Counted from the first letter of the stretch, positions 24,926 through 33,744 are shown. The stretch is DNA of 64,000 bases from Pacificispira sp033344895 (GCA_965229685.1 OZ245920.1:3596001-3660000); one strand, 5' to 3'. Made by a program: numbers and translations. Notes: generated by a model not told the origin, from the letters alone.

Positions 24926-26572
24926 TTGTCCGATACTCCCGCCAAAGATGCCCCGATCCTGACCGTCGACGATCTGTCGGTCTCCTTCAACCTGCCCGGC
25001 GGTCCGGTCGAGGCGGTGAAGCATGTCGGCTTTTCCATCGCCCGCGGCGAGACCCTGGCCCTTGTCGGGGAAAGCGGATCCGGCAAGTCCGTGACCGCCC
25101 TGTCGATCCTGCAGTTGCTGCCCTATCCGACGGCCTCGCACCCCAACGGCTCCATCCGGTATGAAGGACAAGAGCTTGTCGGCGCCAAGGAGGCCGCCCT
25201 GCGCAAGGTACGCGGCAACGATATCGCGATGATCTTTCAGGAGCCGATGACCAGCCTGAACCCGCTTCATACGGTGGAAAAGCAGGTCGCGGAGGCGCTG
25301 GTCATCCACAAGGGGATGAGCCGAAGCGAGGCGCGCCCCCGGGTGCTGGACCTGTTGTCCAAGGTCGGCATCCGCGACGCGGAGAGCCGCCTGAACGCCT
25401 ATCCGCACGAGCTGTCCGGTGGCCAGCGTCAGCGGGTCATGATCGCCATGGCGTTGGCCAACGAGCCGGACCTGTTGATCGCGGACGAGCCGACGACCGC
25501 CTTGGACGTTACCATCCAGGCCCAGATCCTGAAGCTGTTGCAGGACCTGCAGCGGGAAACCGGCATGGCGATGCTGTTCATCACCCACGATCTGGGGATC
25601 GTGAGACGCTTCGCCGACCGGGTTTGTGTCATGCAGAATGGCAGGATTGTAGAATCCGGACGCACGACGGAAATCTTCGACAATCCGGGGCACGAATATA
25701 CGCGGGCTCTGCTGGCGGCCCAGCCCAGCGGCCGCAAGGAACCGGTACCGGACGGCGCGCCGCTGATCATGAAGGGCGACGGGGTGAAAGTCTGGTTCCC
25801 GATCAAGAAGGGGTTGCTGCGCCGGACGGTCGATCACATTCGCGCGGTGGATGGGATCGACGTTACCATCCGCGAAGGCCAGACCGTCGGCGTGGTCGGA
25901 GAGAGCGGCTCCGGCAAGACCACTCTGGCCATGGCGCTGCTGCGTCTGATCGGATCCCAGGGCGGAATCGCGTTTGAGGACACGCCAATCACCGGATTGA
26001 GCGGCAAGAAGCTGCGCAGTTTGCGGCGCCGGATGCAGGTCGTCTTCCAGGACCCCTACGGCAGCCTGAGCCCGCGCATGTCAGTCGGCGAGATCGTCGC
26101 TGAAGGCCTAGAGGTGCACAAGATCGGCGACAATGCGGAGGAACGTGACCGCATGGTGGTCGACGTCCTGCGGGAGGTCGGCCTGGATCCGGAAAGCCGC
26201 CACCGCTATCCGCATGAATTTTCCGGCGGCCAGCGTCAACGTATCGCCATCGCCCGAGCGCTGATCCTGAAACCGCGTTTCGTCGTGCTGGACGAGCCGA
26301 CCTCCGCGCTGGACATGTCGGTTCAGGCGCAGATCGTCGACCTTCTGCGCGATCTGCAGAAGAAGCACAAGCTGGCCTATCTGTTCATCAGTCACGACCT
26401 GAAGGTCGTACGCGCCATGGCCGATACGGTGATCGTCATGCGCGACGGCAAGGTTGTGGAGACCGGGCCCGCCGAGCAGATCTTCGAGACCCCATCCGAT
26501 CCCTATACCAGGGCGCTGCTGGCCGCCGCCCTCGACCTCAAGGCAGACGAGAGCGGCGTCGTGGCGATGTAA
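24926..26572 (+). CDS. yejF: Peptide ABC transporter ATP-binding protein YejF (double ABC)
   Basis: A 548-residue protein with two complete ABC ATPase domains in one chain, as in YejF. The first has Walker A GESGSGKS (residues 48-55), signature LSGGQRQRVMIAMAL and Walker B LLIADEPTTALDV. The second has Walker A GESGSGKT (about 328-335), signature FSGGQRQRIAIARAL and Walker B VVLDEPTSALDM. It powers the YejBE channel. The TTG at 24926 is taken as start because it yields the family N-terminus and follows the yejE stop by one base; no ATG lies nearby. An UPF0145 gene converges downstream. Confidence 0.95.
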   Translation: MSDTPAKDAPILTVDDLSVSFNLPGGPVEAVKHVGFSIARGETLALVGESGSGKSVTALSILQLLPYPTASHPNGSIRYEGQELVGAKEAALRKVRGNDIAMIFQEPMTSLNPLHTVEKQVAEALVIHKGMSRSEARPRVLDLLSKVGIRDAESRLNAYPHELSGGQRQRVMIAMALANEPDLLIADEPTTALDVTIQAQILKLLQDLQRETGMAMLFITHDLGIVRRFADRVCVMQNGRIVESGRTTEIFDNPGHEYTRALLAAQPSGRKEPVPDGAPLIMKGDGVKVWFPIKKGLLRRTVDHIRAVDGIDVTIREGQTVGVVGESGSGKTTLAMALLRLIGSQGGIAFEDTPITGLSGKKLRSLRRRMQVVFQDPYGSLSPRMSVGEIVAEGLEVHKIGDNAEERDRMVVDVLREVGLDPESRHRYPHEFSGGQRQRIAIARALILKPRFVVLDEPTSALDMSVQAQIVDLLRDLQKKHKLAYLFISHDLKVVRAMADTVIVMRDGKVVETGPAEQIFETPSDPYTRALLAAALDLKADESGVVAM

Positions 26573-26593
26573 GAGGCCGGAAGAACCCGCCGC

Positions 26594-26914
26594 TCAGCTC
26601 AGCGTGACGGCGGTACCGTTGGCGACGACCATCAGCATGCCGTTTTCCTTGCCCAGGACTTCATAATCCAGATCGACGGCGACCACGGCATCGGCGCCCA
26701 GATCCTGGGCCTGACGCTCCAGATCCTCCAGCGCTGCTTCCTTCGCGTCCCGCAGAACCTTCTCATAGGAGCCGGAGCGGCCGCCGACGATGTCCCGCAC
26801 GCTTGCGAAGAGGTCGCGGAAGATGTTTGCCCCAATGATCGCCTCGCCGCTGACAATACCCTTATAGCCAGTGATCTGGCGGCCTTCGACGGAATCGGTT
26901 GTGGTGACGATCAT
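26594..26914 (-). CDS. UPF0145/YbjQ family heavy-metal-binding-domain protein
   Basis: A 106-residue YbjQ/UPF0145 protein. It begins MIVTTTDSVEGRQITGYKGIVSGEAIIGANIFRDLFA and ends with the conserved ALEDLERQAQDLGADAVVAVDLDYEVLG and GTAVTL. The family is a small beta-rich protein, sometimes called a heavy-metal-binding domain, and its role is not settled. Length and sequence are normal. The gene stands alone between convergent yejF and a divergent MFS transporter gene, with 63 bases to the latter. Confidence 0.92.
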   Translation of the reverse strand: MIVTTTDSVEGRQITGYKGIVSGEAIIGANIFRDLFASVRDIVGGRSGSYEKVLRDAKEAALEDLERQAQDLGADAVVAVDLDYEVLGKENGMLMVVANGTAVTLS

Positions 26915-26977
26915 GGTGGGACGCTCCCTTCAATGTGTGTTACAGCGAACGCCAACCTATCTGGATAGGGTGACAAA

Positions 26978-28231
26978 ATGAACCGAAAAGCCGCCCTCGG
27001 CTGGTGTCTTTACGATTGGGCGAATTCCGCCTTTCCGACGCTGATCTCCACCTTTGTCTTCGCGACCTACTTCACCCAGGCGGTTGCGGAAAACCCGGAC
27101 AAGGGGGCGTCCCAATGGGGCTATGCGACCTCGGCCGCGGCACTGGCCATTGCGGTCCTGGCCCCGGTCCTGGGCGCGATCGCGGACCGGGCGGGACGGC
27201 GCAAGCCCTGGCTGTTGGCGCTGACCCTTCTGGGTGCCGTCACGACGGCGGCGCTGTGGACGGCGACGCCGGAGCCTTCGGCCGTGGTCTCGGCCCTCGC
27301 CCTGATGGCGGTGGCGACCGTCTGTTTCGAACTGGGCATGGTGTTCTACAATGCCATGTTGCCCGACATCGCCCCGGACCACATGACCGGCAGGATCTCC
27401 GGCTGGGGCTGGGGGCTCGGCTATGCCGGCGGCCTCACAGCGCTGGTTCTGAGCCTCGTGCTGTTCGTGCAGCCGGACCCGGCGCTGTTCGGTCTGAACA
27501 AGGAAACCAGCGAGCATATCCGCGCAATTCCGGTCCTTGCCGGGGTCTGGATGGCGATCTTCGCCCTGCCGATCTTTCTGTGGACGCCGGACCGACCCGG
27601 CAATGCCGCCATCGGCTACGGCGATGCCGTGAAGCAGGGGCTGCAGACACTTTGGCGAACCCTGCGGACGATCCGACAATATGGCACGGTTCTGCGTTTC
27701 CTGATTGCCCGCATGTTCTATATCGACGGGCTGAACACATTGTTCGCATTCGGCGGCATCTTTGCGGCCGCGGCCTTCGGCATGACCGGCGAGGAGGTAT
27801 TGCTGTTCGGCATTTCGCTGAACGTCACCGCCGGGATCGGTGCGGCGGCCTTTGCCTTCCTGGACGATCGCTGGGGGCCGAAACCGGTTATCGCGATTTC
27901 CGTCGGGGCCATCGCGCTGATCGGGTTGGGCATGCTGGTCGTTGAAGACAAGACGGTATTCTGGGCGCTTGGCCTCGGTATCGGCCTGTTTCTGGGTCCG
28001 TCCCAGGCGGCCAGCCGGTCGCTGATGGCGCGCATCGCACCGCCGGAACTGCGCACCGAGTTCTTCGGTCTCTACGCCCTGTCCGGCAAGGCAACGGCCT
28101 TCCTCGGCCCGGCCCTGCTGGCCTTCGTCATTGATCAGACGGCCAGCCAGCGCCTCGGCATGGCGACCATTCTGCCTTTCCTGGCGGTTGGGCTGCTGTT
28201 GCTCTGGGGCGTGAAAGTCAGACGGCCCTAA
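26978..28231 (+). CDS. MFS transporter, UMF1 family
   Basis: A 417-residue major-facilitator protein with about twelve hydrophobic helices. The UMF1 family signature is at the N-terminus (ALGWCLYDWANSAFPTLISTFVFATYF) and at ISGWGWGLGYAGGLTALVLSLVLF. The C-terminal half has GLFLGPSQAASRSLMARIAPPELRTEFFGLYAL, also characteristic. UMF1 members are related to the yeast Atg22 vacuolar amino-acid effluxer, so export of amino acids or small solutes is plausible but not established in bacteria. The 3' end overlaps the convergent dapB by four bases. Confidence 0.92.
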   Translation: MNRKAALGWCLYDWANSAFPTLISTFVFATYFTQAVAENPDKGASQWGYATSAAALAIAVLAPVLGAIADRAGRRKPWLLALTLLGAVTTAALWTATPEPSAVVSALALMAVATVCFELGMVFYNAMLPDIAPDHMTGRISGWGWGLGYAGGLTALVLSLVLFVQPDPALFGLNKETSEHIRAIPVLAGVWMAIFALPIFLWTPDRPGNAAIGYGDAVKQGLQTLWRTLRTIRQYGTVLRFLIARMFYIDGLNTLFAFGGIFAAAAFGMTGEEVLLFGISLNVTAGIGAAAFAFLDDRWGPKPVIAISVGAIALIGLGMLVVEDKTVFWALGLGIGLFLGPSQAASRSLMARIAPPELRTEFFGLYALSGKATAFLGPALLAFVIDQTASQRLGMATILPFLAVGLLLLWGVKVRRP

Positions 28232-29043
28232 TCGAGGCCCAGGACATCGCGCATCGTGTAGAGGCCGAAGGGCTGCTTGCGGGCCCAGCGGGCGGCACGG
28301 ACGGCCCCGGCGGCGAAGATCTTGCGGTCGCTGGCCTTGTGACCGATCTCGATCCGCTCCCCGTCTCCGGCAAAGATCACCGTGTGTTCACCGACGACAT
28401 CCCCGCCGCGCAAAGTGGCATAGCCGATCTTGCCGGCCGGGCGGGCTCCGGTATGGCCCTCGCGGGACAGGACAGCCGCCTCCTCATGGGCGACGTCGCG
28501 CCCCTTCGCCGCCGCCTTGCCCAGCCCCAGCGCCGTACCGGACGGGGCGTCGACCTTGTGGCGGTGATGCATCTCCACAATCTCGATATCGTAGTCGTCG
28601 CCCAGCACCGCCGCGACCTTCTCCGTCAGGGCCAGCAGCAGGTTGACCCCCACGGACATGTTCGGGGCATAAACCACCTGACAGTGCCGGGCAGCCAGTT
28701 CCAGCGCGGCCTCGTCATCCTTTGTCATGCCGGTCGTGCCAACGATATGGGCCGCATTCGCCTGCGCGCAGAGGCGGGCATGCTCCACCGTGGCATCCGG
28801 CGTCGTGAAATCGATCACCGCATGGGCACGGGCAATGACCGGGGCCGGATCGTCTTCAATATGCACGCCCAGCGATTTCACACCGGCAATCGCGCCGACA
28901 TCCTCCCCGATATGCGCGGCGCGCTCCCGGCCGGTCGCACCGGAAACCCGGCAGCCGTCAGTCATCGTGACCTCCCGGACGAGCATCTGCCCCATCCGGC
29001 CGGCAGCCCCCATGATCGCGATGTTGAGCGTGTAATCCGACAT
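28228..29043 (-). CDS. dapB: 4-hydroxy-tetrahydrodipicolinate reductase
   Basis: A 271-residue DapB, which reduces 4-hydroxy-tetrahydrodipicolinate in lysine and diaminopimelate synthesis. The NAD(P)-binding motif IAIMGAAGRMGQMLVRE is near the N-terminus. GTTGMTKDDE, then YAPNMSVGVNLLLALTEK and the catalytic EIVEMHHRHKVDAPSGTAL follow. The end RAARWARKQPFGLYTMRDVLGL is standard. It is isolated from other dap genes. Its 3' end overlaps the opposite-strand MFS gene by four bases, and its start faces 60 bases of intergenic DNA before the LysR gene end. Confidence 0.97.
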   Translation of the reverse strand: MSDYTLNIAIMGAAGRMGQMLVREVTMTDGCRVSGATGRERAAHIGEDVGAIAGVKSLGVHIEDDPAPVIARAHAVIDFTTPDATVEHARLCAQANAAHIVGTTGMTKDDEAALELAARHCQVVYAPNMSVGVNLLLALTEKVAAVLGDDYDIEIVEMHHRHKVDAPSGTALGLGKAAAKGRDVAHEEAAVLSREGHTGARPAGKIGYATLRGGDVVGEHTVIFAGDGERIEIGHKASDRKIFAAGAVRAARWARKQPFGLYTMRDVLGLD

Positions 29044-29103
29044 TCACTGCCCCTGTTACCTACTGTCATACCCGTTCGTTTAGACGGAATAGGCGCGCCG
29101 GGG

Positions 29104-29940
29104 TCAAGCGAAGTTTCCGACACGGAAAACGGAAATCAGCCAATCACCGACGGCCGAAACCGCCTGCCGTGCCCGAGACCGATCCAGCACCAACATCCAG
29201 ATCTCACGCTCGGCCACCGGCGGGCCAGTTACGGAAATGCCCTTCAGTCCGGGCGCCAGCCCCTGGGGCAACAACGTCCTGCCGAGCCCCGCCTGGACCG
29301 CCGCGATGGCCGTCTCGATATCCGCGACCCGCAACCCGCCCCCGGACAATTCGGCATGTTCCTCGATCCAGGCCGCCTGGGGCAGATGACGCGCCGACTC
29401 GTCATAGGAAATCCACGGAAGGCTTTCACCCTTCGGCTGGGATGACTGACAGGGAACGAAGGCGACCCGCCCGACCCGCCGCGTGAGGGCTCGGGAATCC
29501 GTCTCGGGTCGGGCGAAGCGCAATGCGATATCCACTTCCCGTCGGGCTAGGCTGAGGTTTTGGGAATCGGGCAGCAGCGATAGCGCGATTTCCGGGCAAG
29601 CCTTTCCAAAGGCGGGAAGTTCCGGAATCAGCACGCGATTGATCAACCAGGGAACGGCGGTCACTCGCACCGTTCCCCGCGGGCCTGCGGCAGACCCGGA
29701 TCGAAGCGCAGTCTCCACCGTGTCTTCCATGTCGGCTGCGCGCTGCAGGATCTCGACACCCCGATCGGTCGGATGACAGCGTCCATCGGCACGGTTGAAG
29801 ACAGGATAGCCTAAAGTCTCCTCCGCTGCGGCAAGGCGGCGGGCGACAGTGGTCTGGTCGACCTTCAGCCGGCGCGCCGCCCCGGATAGCGTTCCGGCCC
29901 GCGCCACGGCCAGGAGAAATCGGAAATGATCCCAGTTCAT
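29104..29940 (-). CDS. LysR family transcriptional regulator, divergent from a YciI-like gene
   Basis: A 278-residue LysR-type regulator. The N-terminal winged helix is MNWDHFRFLLAVARAGTLSGAARRLKVDQTTVARRLAAAE. The effector domain covers about residues 85-275 (GTVRVTAVPWLINRVLIPELPAF, REVDIALRFARPE). The ATG at 29940 gives the usual family start. An ATG five codons upstream is possible but would place coding sequence next to the candidate operator. It is divergent from a YciI-like gene; LysR regulators commonly control their divergent neighbour, so that gene is a candidate target. A T-N11-A type box lies between them. Confidence 0.9.
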   Translation of the reverse strand: MNWDHFRFLLAVARAGTLSGAARRLKVDQTTVARRLAAAEETLGYPVFNRADGRCHPTDRGVEILQRAADMEDTVETALRSGSAAGPRGTVRVTAVPWLINRVLIPELPAFGKACPEIALSLLPDSQNLSLARREVDIALRFARPETDSRALTRRVGRVAFVPCQSSQPKGESLPWISYDESARHLPQAAWIEEHAELSGGGLRVADIETAIAAVQAGLGRTLLPQGLAPGLKGISVTGPPVAEREIWMLVLDRSRARQAVSAVGDWLISVFRVGNFA

Positions 29941-29957
29941 CAGGTCTTCCTGCATTT

Positions 29958-29976
29958 TTGCAGATTATTTTCGCAA
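29958..29976. promoter_or_regulatory. LysR-type operator candidate TTGC-N11-GCAA
   Basis: The sequence from 29958 to 29976 is TTGC, eleven AT-rich bases, then GCAA: a perfect inverted repeat with the T-N11-A spacing of LysR binding sites. A related but shorter repeat (TTGCGGATTTATGCGA) follows at about 29980-29995. It lies between the divergent LysR and YciI-like genes. Confidence 0.55.
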
Positions 29977-30046
29977 TGTTGCGGATTTATGCGAGCCGAT
30001 GCAACGGTCACACTCGTCCCGGCAATGCATGCAGGGAGGCAGGACC

Positions 30047-30337
30047 ATGAAATTCGCCGTTCTCTTTACCGACAATCCGGAACACGCCGATGCCCGCGAG
30101 CGGCTGATGCCGGATCATTTGACCTTTCTTGAACGTCATGCCGATCAAATCGACGCGGCAGGTCCCTTGAGTGAGAACGGGGACCCGGCGGGGGGCCTCT
30201 GGATCGTCGAGGCGGAAAGCCTGGACGCTGCCACGGCACTGGTCGAAGCGGATCCGTTCTGGCCCACCGGCTTGCGGAAAGCAGTCCGAATTCTTGCCTG
30301 GCGGCAGGTCTTTTCCGATGGTCGGCGGTGTCTCTGA
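30047..30337 (+). CDS. YciI family protein
   Basis: A 96-residue YciI-like protein with a ferredoxin-like fold. It begins MKFAVLFTDNPEHADARERLMPDHLTFLERHADQI, with the family's H-x-x-F-L/H pattern, and continues AGPLSENGDPAGGLWIVEAESLDAATALVEADPFWP, which is the conserved core. Family members are proposed to be small hydrolases or stress-related proteins, but no activity is settled. The ATG at 30047 follows GGGAGG. The gene is the likely target of the divergent LysR regulator. serA follows after 98 bases. Confidence 0.88.
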   Translation: MKFAVLFTDNPEHADARERLMPDHLTFLERHADQIDAAGPLSENGDPAGGLWIVEAESLDAATALVEADPFWPTGLRKAVRILAWRQVFSDGRRCL

Positions 30338-30435
30338 CGCATCGATCCCCCTGCGGCAACAAGGGGTTTGTTCCTTGCGGCGCGGCGCGGTAGAAGCGCG
30401 CGTCACATGCCGCAGAATCGAAAGGACATGCCGCT

Positions 30436-31680
30436 ATGCTGCAACAGGAACCGTTGCCCGAGGACATCGCCGGATCCAAGGTCCTGCTTCTCGAAGGCAT
30501 ATCGGAAAAGGCGGTCCGGCATTTCGAAAGTCTCGGCTTCCGCCATGTCGTGCGGGAAACCAAGGCATTGCAGGGCGACGATCTGGTCGCGGCACTGAAA
30601 GACGTGCGGATTCTGGGCATCCGGTCGCGCAGTCAGGTTGACGATGCGATCCTGGCCCGTGCCGAAATGCTGCGGGTCGTCGGCTGCTTTTCGGTCGGCA
30701 CCAACCAGATCGACCTCGACGCGGCCCAACGCCGTGGCATCCCGGTCTTCAACGCGCCCTTCTCGAACACGCGCAGCGTCGCGGAACTGACGATCGCGGA
30801 AGCGGTGATGCTGTTGCGCAGGACATTTGCCCGGTCCAGTGCCGCCCATGCCGGCCGCTGGGACAAATCAGCGGCAGGCAGCTACGAATTGCGGGGCAAG
30901 ACGCTGGGTATCGTCGGATACGGCAATATCGGCAGCCAGCTTGCCGTATTGGCGGAAGCCATGGGCATGCGCGTCGTCTATTTCGATCACACCGACAAGC
31001 TGCGTCACGGAAATGTCGAACCGATCGAAAGCCTGGACGTCCTGCTGTCCACTGCGGACATTGTCAGCCTGCACGTACCGGAAACGCCGCAGACCAGGAA
31101 CATGATCGGCGCGGCGGAAATCGCGAAGATGAAGAAGGGCGCCTATCTGATCAACAATGCGCGCGGCACGGTTGTCGATTTGGATGCGCTGGCCGGTGCC
31201 CTGCGCGACGGTCACCTGGCCGGTGCCGCCGTCGATGTCTTTCCGGTCGAACCGAAATCCAACGCCGATGAGTTCGAATCCCCGCTGCGCGGCCTGGAGA
31301 ACGTCATTCTGACCCCGCATGTCGGTGGCTCCACCCTGGAGGCGCAAGAACGGATCGGTGACGAGGTCGCCCGCAAACTGTCGGAATATGCCAACAACGG
31401 ATCGACCGTCGGCGCAGTGAATTTCCCGCAGGTGCAACTGCCGCCGCGGACCGATGTCACGCGCTTCATTCAGGTGCAGCGCAATCTTCCGGGCGAACTG
31501 CGAAAGCTGAACGACATCTTCGCAGACCGTCAGGTCAACATCGCCGCGCAGCACTATCAGACCCAGGGCGAGATCGGTTATGTCGTGCTGGATGCCGAGG
31601 GAACGGTGGAGGACGCCGATTCCATCGTCGCGGATATCAAGACACTGCCCGGAACGCTGCGTGCCCGCGTGCTGCGCTGA
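30436..31680 (+). CDS. serA: D-3-phosphoglycerate dehydrogenase (short ACT-domain type)
   Basis: A 414-residue SerA, which oxidises 3-phosphoglycerate as the first step of serine synthesis. The NAD-binding motif GIVGYGNIGSQLAVLAEAMG lies near residues 158-177. Catalytic residues are the arginine in INNARGTVVD, the glutamate near the VFPVEP segment and the histidine in LTPHVGGST. A C-terminal ACT domain (about residues 335-414, PGELRKLNDIFADRQVNIAAQ) provides serine feedback. This is the E. coli-like form without the extra ASB domain. No serC is adjacent. A bidirectional terminator follows 28 bases after the stop. Confidence 0.97.
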   Translation: MLQQEPLPEDIAGSKVLLLEGISEKAVRHFESLGFRHVVRETKALQGDDLVAALKDVRILGIRSRSQVDDAILARAEMLRVVGCFSVGTNQIDLDAAQRRGIPVFNAPFSNTRSVAELTIAEAVMLLRRTFARSSAAHAGRWDKSAAGSYELRGKTLGIVGYGNIGSQLAVLAEAMGMRVVYFDHTDKLRHGNVEPIESLDVLLSTADIVSLHVPETPQTRNMIGAAEIAKMKKGAYLINNARGTVVDLDALAGALRDGHLAGAAVDVFPVEPKSNADEFESPLRGLENVILTPHVGGSTLEAQERIGDEVARKLSEYANNGSTVGAVNFPQVQLPPRTDVTRFIQVQRNLPGELRKLNDIFADRQVNIAAQHYQTQGEIGYVVLDAEGTVEDADSIVADIKTLPGTLRARVLR

Positions 31681-31708
31681 CCCTTGCGCAGAAATACATA
31701 CAGAAAGA

Positions 31709-31742
31709 AAAAGCCCCACATCACCTTCGATACGGGGCTTTT
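31709..31742 (+). terminator. Bidirectional Rho-independent terminator between serA and the DUF4167 gene
   Basis: AAAAGCCCC (31709-31717) pairs with GGGGCTTTT (31734-31742) over nine base pairs, closing a 16-base loop. The A tract before and T tract after let it terminate transcription from both convergent genes. It is placed 28 bases after serA and 22 bases before the 3' end of the DUF4167 gene. Confidence 0.88.
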
Positions 31743-31764
31743 CTCATGATGTGTCTTGCCGAAA

Positions 31765-32370
31765 TCAGTCGGCGGTAATTGACAGCTCCTGCTGAGCGGG
31801 TGCCTCCGCAACAGCCGCAGGCGCTTCCCCACCGGCATCGGCGCTTTCCGCGGCCGGCGCGTCGGCATCGGCCGAACGGCTGCGACGACCGCGCCCGCGG
31901 CCACCACCGTTGCTGCCGCCACCATTGCTGCTGCTATTGCTGCTGGACCGGCGACCGCGCCCACGGCCGGAACCGCCGCCATTGTTGCCGCCGCTATTGC
32001 TGCTGTCGTTCCCGGAACTCGAATCGGCGGACGCAGCGGTATCTTCGCTGTTATCCGTATCGTCGTTGCTGTCCGTATCCGGCTGACTTTCGTTCGCCGG
32101 ATCGGCCTGCTGCTGACGCGCCTGCCGGTCATTGTTGCCGTCGTTCAGGATCCGGTAATAGTGCTCCGCGTGCTGAAGCATGTTCTCCGCCATGACCCGA
32201 TCACCGGAACCCTGCGCATCGCGGGCCAGCTGAATGTATTTCTCGTAGACCTGGGTCGCGTTACCGCGAATTCGAATGCCGGGGCCATTGGAATCGAAAT
32301 TCTGGCGGGACGGATTGCTACGACGGGCGTTGTTGCGGTGCCGCCCGCGGTTTTGCTTCTGATTGTTCAC
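31765..32370 (-). CDS. DUF4167 domain-containing protein with low-complexity tail
   Basis: A 201-residue protein. The N-terminal 80 residues form the DUF4167 domain (QNRGRHRNNARRSNPSRQNFDSNGPGIRIRGNATQVYEKY, then LARDAQGSGDRVMAENMLQHAEHYYRIL), well conserved in alphaproteobacteria. The rest is disordered: an acidic asparagine/aspartate stretch, then serine-, glycine- and arginine-rich repeats (GRGRGRRSSSN and GRGRGRRSRS) and an alanine-rich end. Arginine-glycine boxes suggest RNA or nucleic-acid contact, but no function is established. The DNA coding the tail shows trinucleotide repetition from serine and glycine codons; this is codon bias, not a separate repeat element. Confidence 0.88.
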   Translation of the reverse strand: MNNQKQNRGRHRNNARRSNPSRQNFDSNGPGIRIRGNATQVYEKYIQLARDAQGSGDRVMAENMLQHAEHYYRILNDGNNDRQARQQQADPANESQPDTDSNDDTDNSEDTAASADSSSGNDSSNSGGNNGGGSGRGRGRRSSSNSSSNGGGSNGGGRGRGRRSRSADADAPAAESADAGGEAPAAVAEAPAQQELSITAD

Positions 32371-32689
32371 GCGTTACCTCTTGAGGTCCGATTGCGTCAT
32401 GCGAGGGGACGATAATGTCCGTGTCATCGCGGCGCCCGATCAATATCGGGTCGATTCGTCTTCGCGCTCGCGGAAGGTCGGACCCGCACAGCCTCAGCGA
32501 TGAAACGTCCCTCCGGGGTCCGACGTCCCGCAAAGTAGCCCGTGGTCGCGCCCAATCCAAGCATTTTTTATGGTATTGCCTGCAAACTGCCCCAATTTCC
32601 GGGCTTTGCGGCAAGATGACACTGCCATTCCCAGACATTGGGCACAGGTGCTTTACCGATCCGGAACGAGTGCGGCCAGCGAACGGGAC
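32371..32689. other. Intergenic region upstream of the DUF4167 gene
   Basis: These 319 bases lie between the start of the DUF4167 gene and the 3' end of a LysR gene, both on the minus strand. Promoter elements for DUF4167 must be here. An AT-rich patch CATTTTTTATGG at about 32563-32574 is the only obvious compositional feature. Neither a supported gene nor an RNA structure was seen; short open frames on both strands have no recognisable product. Confidence 0.35.
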
Positions 32690-33595
32690 TCACGCCTCCC
32701 AGGGGGGCGTTTCGCCATAGCTGCCGGCCAGATGGTCGACGAAGGCGCGAATCTTCGGGGACAGGTTCTTTCGGTCGGAATAGACCGCGAGGATCGACGA
32801 CCCCTCGTAGGAATAACCCGGCAGAACCCGGACCAGACGGCCGGATTTCAGGTCGGGGCCAACCAGGTAAGTGGACAGGCGCGCGATACCGAGGCCGGAC
32901 AGGGCAGCGTGATAGACCGCATCCGCGCTGTTGACCTCCAGATTGCCGCGAACCTTCAGGACCTTCGGCCCGTCCGGCGTGTCGAAGCGCCAGTCGTTCC
33001 AGCGCGACACCGTGGTCAACGTCAGGCAATTGTGCCGCATCAGATCTTCCGGCGATTCCGGCATGCCGTAGCGGTTGATATAGTCCGGTGAGGCGCAGCA
33101 GACGCGCCGGTTCGTTGCCAGCTTGCGCGCAACCAGCGTGTCGTCATCGATCTGTTCGGTGAAGCGGATCGCCACGTCGATCTGTTCCGCCACGAGGTCG
33201 AGCGGCCGATCGCTGAGTTCCAGCACCACCCGGACGTCGGGATTGTCCCGCATGAATTCAGGTAGATGCGGCAGAAGTTGGGTCTTGCCGAAGGCGACGG
33301 TCGAGGCGACGCGCAACGTGCCCTGCGGGTGATCGCCAAGCGACACCATCGCGGCCTCCGCCTCCGCAACCTTCTCGGCAATCTCGACGCACCGGCGGTA
33401 GAAGGACTCGCCTTCTTCGGTCAAGGACATGCGCCGGGTGGATCGGTGCAGGAGGCGCACGCCCAGCCGGTCTTCCAACTGCCCGATCTGCTTGCTGATC
33501 GCGGAAGGGGTCAGCCCCTCCCGGCGAGCGGCAGCGGAAAATCCGCCCTCCTCCACGACTTTCGCGAACAGCAGCATCTGCGGCGCGAGGTCCAT
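32690..33595 (-). CDS. LysR family transcriptional regulator
   Basis: A 301-residue LysR-type regulator starting MDLAPQMLLFAKVVEEGGFSAAARREGLTPSAISKQIGQLE. The effector domain follows, with DVRVVLELSDRPLDLVAEQIDVAIRF and the AVYSDRKNLSPKIRAFVDHLAG end of the AaeR/DsdC-like subgroup. It is transcribed away from a 71-residue small protein gene. Two nearly identical LysR-type boxes stand between the two genes, so it probably regulates that gene and itself. The ligand is unknown. Confidence 0.92.
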   Translation of the reverse strand: MDLAPQMLLFAKVVEEGGFSAAARREGLTPSAISKQIGQLEDRLGVRLLHRSTRRMSLTEEGESFYRRCVEIAEKVAEAEAAMVSLGDHPQGTLRVASTVAFGKTQLLPHLPEFMRDNPDVRVVLELSDRPLDLVAEQIDVAIRFTEQIDDDTLVARKLATNRRVCCASPDYINRYGMPESPEDLMRHNCLTLTTVSRWNDWRFDTPDGPKVLKVRGNLEVNSADAVYHAALSGLGIARLSTYLVGPDLKSGRLVRVLPGYSYEGSSILAVYSDRKNLSPKIRAFVDHLAGSYGETPPWEA

Positions 33596-33680
33596 GCCTT
33601 CCCTCCTGCCATTTGTTCCTCAGACTAACAGGGCATTGGAGTCTTTAGCCCCTTCATCTTTCCGCATTCACATATCATCT

Positions 33681-33718
33681 TGTTGTGCAACGCAACATGA
33701 ATTTTGTGCGACGCAACA
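33681..33718. promoter_or_regulatory. Two tandem LysR-type boxes (TTG-N7-CAA) 21 bases apart
   Basis: Two copies, TTGTGCAACGCAACA (33683-33697) and TTGTGCGACGCAACA (33704-33718), differ at one base and are spaced 21 bases start to start, two helical turns. Each contains TTG-N7-CAA, giving the T-N11-A pattern of LysR sites. The first is flanked as TGTTG-N7-CAACA. They precede the ribosome binding site of the small gene at 33745. Confidence 0.6.
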
Positions 33719-33744
33719 CGGCGCACGCATCAAGGAGACCCATC

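Noticed and set aside
30350..30390. Hairpin-like sequence before serA (CAAGGGGTTTGTTCCTTG)
   Set aside because: The stem is only five base pairs and has no terminator tract or known leader features.
31860..32000. Trinucleotide repeats resembling a CRISPR or satellite
   Set aside because: They are serine/glycine/arginine codons of the DUF4167 tail; there are no spaced identical repeats.
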